From NCBI RefSeq assembly GCF_932274485.2, contig NC_065887.2, positions 10,760,001 to 10,824,000 of the forward strand: DNA of 64,000 nt, read 5' to 3'. Both the position numbers and the translations under genes were made by a program. Origin of the DNA: Patella vulgata. Taxonomy: Eukaryota; Mollusca; Gastropoda; Patellidae. How positions within the stretch are numbered: the stretch's first letter is position 1; every line of letters starts with the position of its first letter. The notes below the pieces were generated by a model. It was not told where the DNA came from. It saw only the letters and a program-made list of their open reading frames with translations, and did no database searches. This document shows positions 61,001 through 64,000 of the stretch, piece after piece.

Positions 61001-63604
61001 CAGGTGGCCCACGCCAAGGCTCCGTAAACTCGCTGTCATCCTCTTCCACAAGTGGATCGTCGTCCGGCAATTCTCCTTCCGGTTCATCATCATCTAATAT
61101 TGCTGGGGTGGCTTCAGTAGCCAGTGGTGGACAATCGAACACTGGATCGTTAGGCTCAGCTCAGACAGGTGGATCATTTGATGTGAAAGTTGATAAGACC
61201 TCTTTTGGTCCACTACAATATGACTTGATACCAATACAAATGCGATCCAAGCGATCTGCACATCATCTAACACATGCCCAGCGATCTGCACATCATCGAC
61301 CACAAGCCATCATCACAAACTGCAACGGAATCAATGGACAAGGTCCTTCCATTCTTGTTCTAGGAGGTCACGACTATATTACATTCTCCATTAAAACCAC
61401 AACCTCCCCAGCACCAGTGCAACTAACATTACCAGCGGTAAGTTAATTTTATATCTAATCAAAAGTACATCTTTATTTCGTTTGCGTGATTCCCCCTTGT
61501 AAGTGGTGCATAGTAAGGAGCCTGACAAGGGCAATAGTCATTCGGATTGGACGATAAACCGTGGTACCGTGTACACATTGATGGACGTGCACGTAAATGA
61601 AACCTTGGCAGTAGACCGTGGTGCCGCTGTCCCGAGTGGTTAACGCTTGCGTGTTACATTATAGGGTCCGCCATTGAGTCAAGTGGCGTGGTTTCGATTT
61701 CCCGCTTATACGTGACAGGGAGTAGGGCCTTAAGTGGGGTTTTACATTTATTTGGCTTTCTGGTTTTGGTTTTACGAATCAAGGAATGGCGGGAAAATGA
61801 ATTTTCCATCTGGTTTCTAAATCGTCAATGACTTGGTACGAGTTGGTACTAAATATTAGATATGTTATATATGGTATAACTGCAAAATACCAATGAGATC
61901 TTTAATATATAGTATTACTATATGACCTGTTGAAAGGGTTTGTTACACTTAACTATGTGGAAATTATAATTATAATAACGTTACCGTGATGTATATTATA
62001 TCTGTATTTTCAGCGACCGGACTATAATGACGTTACGGTGATGTATATTATATTTGTATTTCCAGCGACCGTGTTATAATGACGTTACGATGATGTATAT
62101 TATATTTGTATTTCCAGCGGCCGGGTTATAATGACGTTACGATGATGTATAATGGTTCTGAATTAAAGGCCAAAGTAAATGATGTTACTAGATCTATACC
62201 TTTATCAGGTAAATATTTGTGTTATACTAGCAAGATCTGAAATAATAATACACACAATGTCTGAACCAAAAGCTTTGTCGTCTCATGCCTGGTGAAATAA
62301 TTTGAAATCACTTAAATACATGTATACATACCATAACCATGTGGTCTTATATGATTACGACTTCGATAAATCACATCTTGATCCAATACCTAATAACCCT
62401 ATCTCGATCAGTAGATCATCTAATGAACGTATGGTCCTAGCTTGACAGGGCATCCAAAGATCGTACGGTGTTCATTGACTTAGGCCTATGTGGCATTATC
62501 GTTTAGGATATTTGGAAAGTTAGCATAACATGTTTGGTTAATCGGTGATTTAAGGTCCCCTTCAATTCTGAGTGATATGTTAGACAAACCTTTATTTTAG
62601 TAAATCCAATCCATGCCAGGGGCAGGGGAAAACAGAATACCCCGAGTAAACCCACAAGGTTACTGGTACACACGGTGCCTGTTGCCACCGTGAGTTACTG
62701 GTGCATGCGGTGCCTGTTACCACCGGGTGTTGCTGGTGTACGCGGTGTTTGTTGCTATAGCAGTTTATCTGTAAACTAGACCTGTTGGGTTGCTTAATAC
62801 TGTTAACAGAGCCCCCCCCCCCCCTTATTATCGACAGTGCCCTTTTTTACTGCTGAAAGTGCCCTTTCTCAGACCCAAATATGTCCGTTCCCAACCCGTT
62901 GCAGGGATCCCAAATGTCTCAAACCATCGATTCAAACACACCAGTCTGGTCTAATTAATGCTTCCACTTGCAAACGAATTCTTGTTGTTTAGCTGACGGT
63001 GCCCTAATCCTATAGAGTGACTATAGACATACATCTTGTGGAATCGGCGGCGTATACACTCATGTCCATCACCGACGCGCATGAGTGCAACTTGATGTAG
63101 CATTGTTTCATGTGTGGACAGTACAAAGTAAAAGTTACAAGGCTTAAATAGTGAAGTGGCTAGGGGATAGATTCGTCTTTTTTCCCATCATAATGCCTCG
63201 CTGGCCTTGACAATTTTCGAGTCGCATGTTCAACTGGCTTTTTGCTCGATTTTAAGGCTCTTTTTCAACGATTTCCGAACGTTTACTTAGACGAAAATAT
63301 CAGCCAAATAGCTCTTGGAATGGCTACAGATGCAAGGAAATGACGGATAATTTTCTTGGCCCCCCCCCTCCTAAATTTTTTTTTTAAAAAATCCCCTCTC
63401 AGCGGCGTGCACCGTCTCCGCGGTCAGTGCCCTCATTTTGCGGCGCCCCCCCTTTTCAAAATGCCTAGATCCGCCTTTGGTTAATATGAATGAAATTAAA
63501 TATTATCTTGCATTTACATTCTAGGTAAAATCGAGATGAGACAAGCTGGAATTCTGATGGGAGGTTGCGATGGTTTTGAAAACTTCCGAGGAGAACTTGA
63601 GGAC
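45557..63604 (+). CDS. Pif/BMSP-like shell-matrix protein, partial (both ends open)
   Basis: Exons: 45557-45624, 50338-50892, 51653-51754, 52165-52445, 52811-53084, 53678-53746, 54485-54676, 55579-55779, 57467-57625, 58250-61437, 62118-62208 and 63525-63604. GT/AG borders and phases agree throughout, giving 1753 codons so far. Order: hydrophobic leader; VWA; Thr-rich linker; VWA; Thr-rich linker; peritrophin-A chitin-binding domain; two more Cys-rich modules; laminin-G-like domain split by a Gly/Trp/Thr/Ser-rich insert. VWA plus chitin-binding plus laminin-G is the signature of Pif, and several VWA domains recall BMSP. Known members bind chitin and calcium carbonate in the shell organic matrix. 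No in-frame ATG occurs in the first exon, so the start lies in an upstream exon. The final GTGAGT at 63605 shows that the gene runs out of the window. No acidic Pif80-like region is seen. Confidence 0.83.
45811..46020. repeat. 30-bp minisatellite in Pif-like intron 1
   Basis: About seven copies of ACCTAGTCGCCCATTTCATG followed by AACATTTTGT. Confidence 0.92.
46037..46090. repeat. Poly(C) followed by poly(A) tract
   Basis: About 17 C, then CTC and nearly 30 A. It could mark a retroposed tail or simple slippage. Confidence 0.8.
46490..46833. mobile_element. MITE family 1 copy in Pif-like intron 1
   Basis: It begins CAATCTCATTAAAATACAGA and ends CGAAACGAAATATAGATCTG. The interior matches the other copies, including GATCTGGAAAAGTTGTTATA. 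Confidence 0.85.
47248..47360 (+). mobile_element. SINE-A 3' fragment
   Basis: ACTCCGCTGTCCGGACAAAA to TACAACGTCAAACATCATTC. Confidence 0.8.
47894..48304 (+). CDS. Unassigned open frame inside Pif-like intron 1
   Basis: An open frame holds MASITPKKITSVACFCCFKR from an ATG at 47931, later IDGHTCVVYIERSNMNWYGQ. The first part is Lys/Cys/Arg-rich; the rest looks like translated non-coding DNA (hydrophobic, no motif). I do not recognise a family. It could be the first exon of an unrelated nested gene, a remnant of a mobile-element protein, or chance. No partner exon was found. Confidence 0.15.
   Translation: MTSHHNVYQQSKMASITPKKITSVACFCCFKRNTSRSIRLDGKKCTSERIQSKQTEKKPRQIDGHTCVVYIERSNMNWYGQNYIVLPILRLRVLFSVPIYAKYGIFFYQDILQTPLFIFLILKKNVSEFNLSKEKS
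48782..49096. mobile_element. MITE family 4, mosaic copy with a SINE-B piece inside
   Basis: The left part ATGTATTATGCAAGAACTAA and the right part CAGCTCTTTATCTAATGCCC belong to family 4. Between them, 48846-48905 is a SINE-B fragment (TGTACGTGACAAGGAGTAGG). Confidence 0.7.
48846..48905 (+). mobile_element. SINE-B body fragment
   Basis: TTGATTGTACGTGACAAGGA, GTAGGGTCGCCTGTCC and CGTGGGTTCTCTGG only, inside a MITE family 4 copy. Confidence 0.78.
49193..49388. repeat. ~10/20-bp minisatellite
   Basis: Repeated TATACACAAATCATCATTT and TTATACACACATCATAT units, about 14 copies in all. Confidence 0.9.
49561..49917 (+). mobile_element. SINE-A, full length
   Basis: GCGAGCCACGGTGGCTAAGC, GGGTTCGCTTCCAGTGTTGG, to GGACGCTAATCCCCATTTC. 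Confidence 0.92.
49983..50250 (-). mobile_element. SINE-B, full length, ahead of the first VWA exon
   Basis: (GA)n, AATGGGGTTTAACGTCCACT to ACTATTCGGCCATCCAACCC. It ends about 88 bases before the VWA1 exon. Confidence 0.92.
50338..50892 (+). CDS. Pif-like exon: first VWA domain
   Basis: Phase 1 to phase 1. It starts GVNCNVPGDVVFLMDSSDSI and ends LRELICW. The metal-binding site (MIDAS) looks complete: DSSDS, Thr in GEGTNTAGG and Asp in VITDGLS. The whole domain is in one exon, unlike the second VWA. Confidence 0.92.
50893..51652. other. Pif-like intron with a possible skipped exon
   Basis: AG at 51036-51037 and GT at 51109 could bound a 71-base exon (VCYPVGQYASVSGTAIQIPL), but its phases would break the frame into the Thr-rich linker. 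Confidence 0.4.
51653..51754 (+). CDS. Pif-like exon: Thr-rich linker 1
   Basis: Read in phase 1 it encodes ITTTTSTTTTTTTTTTPMPT and then a Pro/aromatic end. Such linkers are usually O-glycosylated, mucin-like spacers. It joins in phase directly to the first VWA exon. Confidence 0.75.
52165..52445 (+). CDS. Pif-like exon: second VWA domain, first part
   Basis: Phase 1 to phase 0. It encodes ACRSPADVIFVLDGSNSI and ends GLGTSTELGIAM before GTAAGT. It carries the DGSNS and Thr parts of the MIDAS. Confidence 0.9.
52811..53084 (+). CDS. Pif-like exon: second VWA domain, second part
   Basis: Phase 0 to phase 1. It encodes ARKMSGYQGRKNTPQIVIVI, the MIDAS Asp in ITDGKS, ITMIAVGVGSDIF and a C-terminal Cys in LKNLICT. 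It aligns closely with the second half of the first VWA. Confidence 0.9.
53275..53337. repeat. Short direct duplication
   Basis: GGACAGGGGGTCCATCGACC plus AAGATT occurs twice in tandem within a Pif-like intron. Confidence 0.85.
53678..53746 (+). CDS. Pif-like exon: Thr-rich linker 2
   Basis: Phase 1 to phase 1. It encodes VTTTTAAPITTTTTTPRPPT. It sits after VWA2 exactly as linker 1 sits after VWA1, which points to an ancestral duplication of a VWA-plus-linker unit. Confidence 0.78.
53985..54210. repeat. 32-bp minisatellite in Pif-like intron
   Basis: Seven units around ACCGGTACATGTATATTGTA with ATATTCGAG spacers; the ACCGG core recurs every 32 bases. Confidence 0.92.
54485..54676 (+). CDS. 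Pif-like exon: peritrophin-A chitin-binding domain
   Basis: Phase 1 to phase 1. It is a classic ChtBD2 module: NPYPGDCSKYVQCFLDG, then RPCPFGLFWDQSAITC and a closing VICPYG. The six-cysteine spacing and the aromatic residues expected for chitin contact are present. Confidence 0.92.
54785..55210. repeat. Three degenerate 130-175-bp repeats
   Basis: Three copies share CAGTTCCATTT, ACAACCATCGGC-GATATAAA, CCTTTTTATGG and CTAAGTC-GGACAT. They are tandem within the intron between chitin-binding exons. Confidence 0.85.
55252..55372. repeat. ~32-bp minisatellite
   Basis: Four units of AAAATGTTGATTTTGTCCTG followed by GATCAAACGGTG. Confidence 0.88.
55455..55530 (-). mobile_element. SINE-A body fragment
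   Basis: GTTCTTTTACGTGCACGCCA then GACCTCGGTTTTTCGTTCG, about 50 bases upstream of a chitin-binding exon. Confidence 0.8.
55579..55779 (+). CDS. Pif-like exon: second, divergent chitin-binding-like module
   Basis: Phase 1 to phase 1. Cysteines occur in DNCKT, GKGCRAYWVCKN, QCCPLGSRYM, GCIKDNGCQEEC. The GCRAYWVC core and CCPLGSRY match a ChtBD2 pattern, but extra cysteines (QCC, NGC) make it atypical. Confidence 0.8.
56045..56357. repeat. ~38-bp minisatellite in Pif-like intron
   Basis: About eight units containing GAGAATTCAACAAGAAATTC and GTTAAAATGGG. Confidence 0.92.
56360..57087. other. Pif-like intron, unannotated part
   Basis: AT-rich with two loosely repeated stretches (AGCACTG-TTATA near 56757 and 56831). 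No gene. Confidence 0.5.
57088..57310. mobile_element. MITE family 2, complete copy (223 bp)
   Basis: Perfect terminal inverted repeats GCTAGGTTCCCACT and AGTGGGAACCTAGC. The interior has GTGGTTTTAATCGT and GTGTTGATCGTAT-GAAACG. No coding capacity. Confidence 0.9.
57467..57625 (+). CDS. Pif-like exon: Cys-rich module before laminin-G-like domain
   Basis: Phase 1 to phase 1. It contains VCTLRRDPD, SRPCAPGSVFSESQCTC and then APVGQNIPKK. This looks like a reduced ChtBD2 lacking the central cysteine pair, as is often seen just before the laminin-G domain of Pif-type proteins. Confidence 0.78.
57626..58249. other. Pif-like intron before the giant exon
   Basis: It opens with a GGT/GTG-rich stretch; no repeat family seen. 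Confidence 0.5.
58250..61437 (+). CDS. Pif-like giant exon: laminin-G start, ~950-residue insert, laminin-G continuation
   Basis: Phase 1 to phase 0, 3188 bases. Bases 58250-58449 encode a laminin-G-like start (CSSSVRYTFDHGVKDMSSNG ... ELVLKFRYRM). Bases 58450-61302 encode a cysteine-free low-complexity insert: first Gly/Thr/Trp-rich with GTW-G and GSW-G motifs, then Thr/Asn/Gly-rich, then about five W-x-I/V-x-G-P-N-G repeats, a duplicated NN-V/I-DMNRL block and a Ser-rich run. RSKR stands at 61243-61254. Bases 61303-61437 resume the laminin-G-like fold (QAIITNCNG, ILVLGGHDYITFSIKT). The donor is GTAAGT. Gly-rich inserts are common in shell-matrix proteins, but one placed within a folded domain is unusual. 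Confidence 0.85.
61488..61640 (+). mobile_element. SINE-A fragment joined to a SINE-B fragment
   Basis: GATTCCCCCTTGTAAGTGGT, GTCATTCGGATTGGACGATA, GTAGACCGTGGTGCCGCTGT, then the SINE-B head begins. Confidence 0.78.
61630..61735 (+). mobile_element. SINE-B 5' fragment
   Basis: CCCGAGTGGTTAACGCTTGC, GCGTGGTTTCGATTTCCCGC, GTGACAGGGAGTAGGGCC. Confidence 0.8.
61965..62150 (+). repeat. 52-bp block repeated three times, each carrying a splice acceptor
   Basis: The block contains TATTATATTTGTATTTCCAG then CGACCG(G)-TTATAATGACGTTACG. Acceptor AGs stand at 62012-62013, 62064-62065 and 62116-62117, spaced exactly 52 bases. Use of the first or second would reach a TAA within 22 codons; only the third continues the laminin-G frame. 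Confidence 0.93.
62118..62208 (+). CDS. Pif-like exon: laminin-G continuation
   Basis: Phase 0 to phase 1. It encodes YNDVTMMYNGSELKAKVNDV, the expected Y/W-x-x-V-x-x-x-Y-N-G strand pair of a laminin-G domain. Of three copied acceptors upstream, only the last (AG at 62116-62117) gives an open frame. Confidence 0.82.
62209..63524. other. Pif-like intron near the window end
   Basis: Apart from the ~40-bp repeat at 62655 and poly(C) runs (62813, 63361), nothing recognised. Confidence 0.5.
62655..62762. repeat. ~40-bp repeat, three copies
   Basis: GGTTACTGGTACACACGGTG, GAGTTACTGGTGCATGCGGT and GTGTTGCTGGTGTACGCGGT, each followed by GCCTGTTGCCACC or a similar sequence. Confidence 0.85.
63525..63604 (+). 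CDS. Pif-like exon: laminin-G end
   Basis: Phase 1 to phase 0. It encodes AGILMGGCDGFENFRGELED, matching the closing C-x-x-F-x-G-x-(I/L)-(D/E)-(D/E) of laminin-G domains. The donor GTGAGT follows, so coding continues beyond the window. Confidence 0.85.
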
Positions 63605-63689
63605 GTGAGTAACTAATTTGTCTTTTTTTACAATCGATTTATTTTACTGTTATAATACTGCTATAATGTGGATGTTGTTAGTTAGTTGT

Positions 63690-63728
63690 ATTTTACGTCC
63701 GCTTCCACCGAGGTGATATCGCAGACAA
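63690..63728. repeat. Short dispersed repeat, third copy
   Basis: TTTTACGTCCGCTTCCACCG then AGGTGATATCGCAGACA, as at 24.67 kb and, inverted, at 14.82 kb. Confidence 0.7.
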
Positions 63729-63828
63729 TATAATGTGGATAAACTTTATTACATTATAAACACCAAGGCAGAATATAACAGCCATATAATACATAAATAA
63801 AACAAGATTCAAACACTTTATATACTGG

Positions 63829-63866
63829 CAGCCACGGTGGCTAACTGAGTAAGACGCTGGTTAATA
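63829..63866 (+). mobile_element. SINE-A head fragment
   Basis: GGCAGCCACGGTGGCTAACT, then GAGTAAGACGCTGG. The rest is absent. Confidence 0.75.
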
Positions 63867-64000
63867 TCGAGCGATCTTCAACCGTGAGAAATTATCCAAG
63901 CATAACGAGCTAGTGAGTGCTAATTAGTATGGGTAGAGCAGAAGAGTTCAAAACCCGACTTAAAACGCCATAAATTCAAAGATAGAACTGTAAAAGTCAA

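Noticed and set aside
58281-61303. Several long frames on the minus strand and in other plus frames of the giant exon
   Set aside because: Shadows of the Gly-rich coding frame; GC-richer exon composition makes them open. No splice borders or motifs.

Overview
The window is intron-rich animal DNA, AT-rich and crowded with short interspersed repeats. It most likely comes from a marine mollusc. The second gene belongs to the Pif/BMSP type of shell-matrix proteins (von Willebrand A domains, Thr-rich linkers, chitin-binding modules, a laminin-G-like domain). The repeat landscape of tRNA-headed SINEs, small terminal-inverted-repeat elements and dense minisatellites also fits a mollusc. The species cannot be fixed; a gastropod such as a limpet is a guess. 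All gene models come from reading frames, splice-site dinucleotides and matching intron phases seen by eye; no database search was run.

Layout: 1-11.2 kb is gene-free and repeat-filled (a 48/50-bp minisatellite at 1.34-2.77 kb, a 21-bp AT-rich satellite at 4.66-5.43 kb, SINEs). 11,208-34,989 (+) is a complete TSPEAR-like gene: nine coding exons, 662 codons, signal peptide, N-terminal laminin-G/TSPN domain and seven EAR repeats that should form a beta-propeller. Its introns carry SINEs, MITE-like elements, a LINE 3' end and a 27-bp satellite that fills one intron. 35.0-45.5 kb is intergenic, again mostly SINEs and MITEs. 45,557 to beyond 63,604 (+) is the 5' and central part of a Pif/BMSP-like gene: hydrophobic signal segment, two VWA domains each followed by a Thr-rich linker, a peritrophin-A chitin-binding domain, two more Cys-rich modules, then a laminin-G-like domain split by a cysteine-free Gly/Trp/Thr/Ser-rich insert of about 950 residues inside one 3.2-kb exon. 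Its first codon lies upstream of the first recognisable exon, and its 3' end lies outside the window.

Both genes encode predicted secreted proteins, lie head-to-tail on the same strand, and could both act in extracellular matrix. Co-function is inference only. The points most worth a second look are the split laminin-G domain, the ~40-residue W-x-I/V-x-G-P-N-G repeats within its insert, a possible RSKR processing site at the end of the insert, and a triplicated 52-bp block that carries the splice acceptor of the next exon. Two distinct SINE families share the same 3' terminal motif (GACGTTAAACCCCATTTC), which suggests one common LINE partner.
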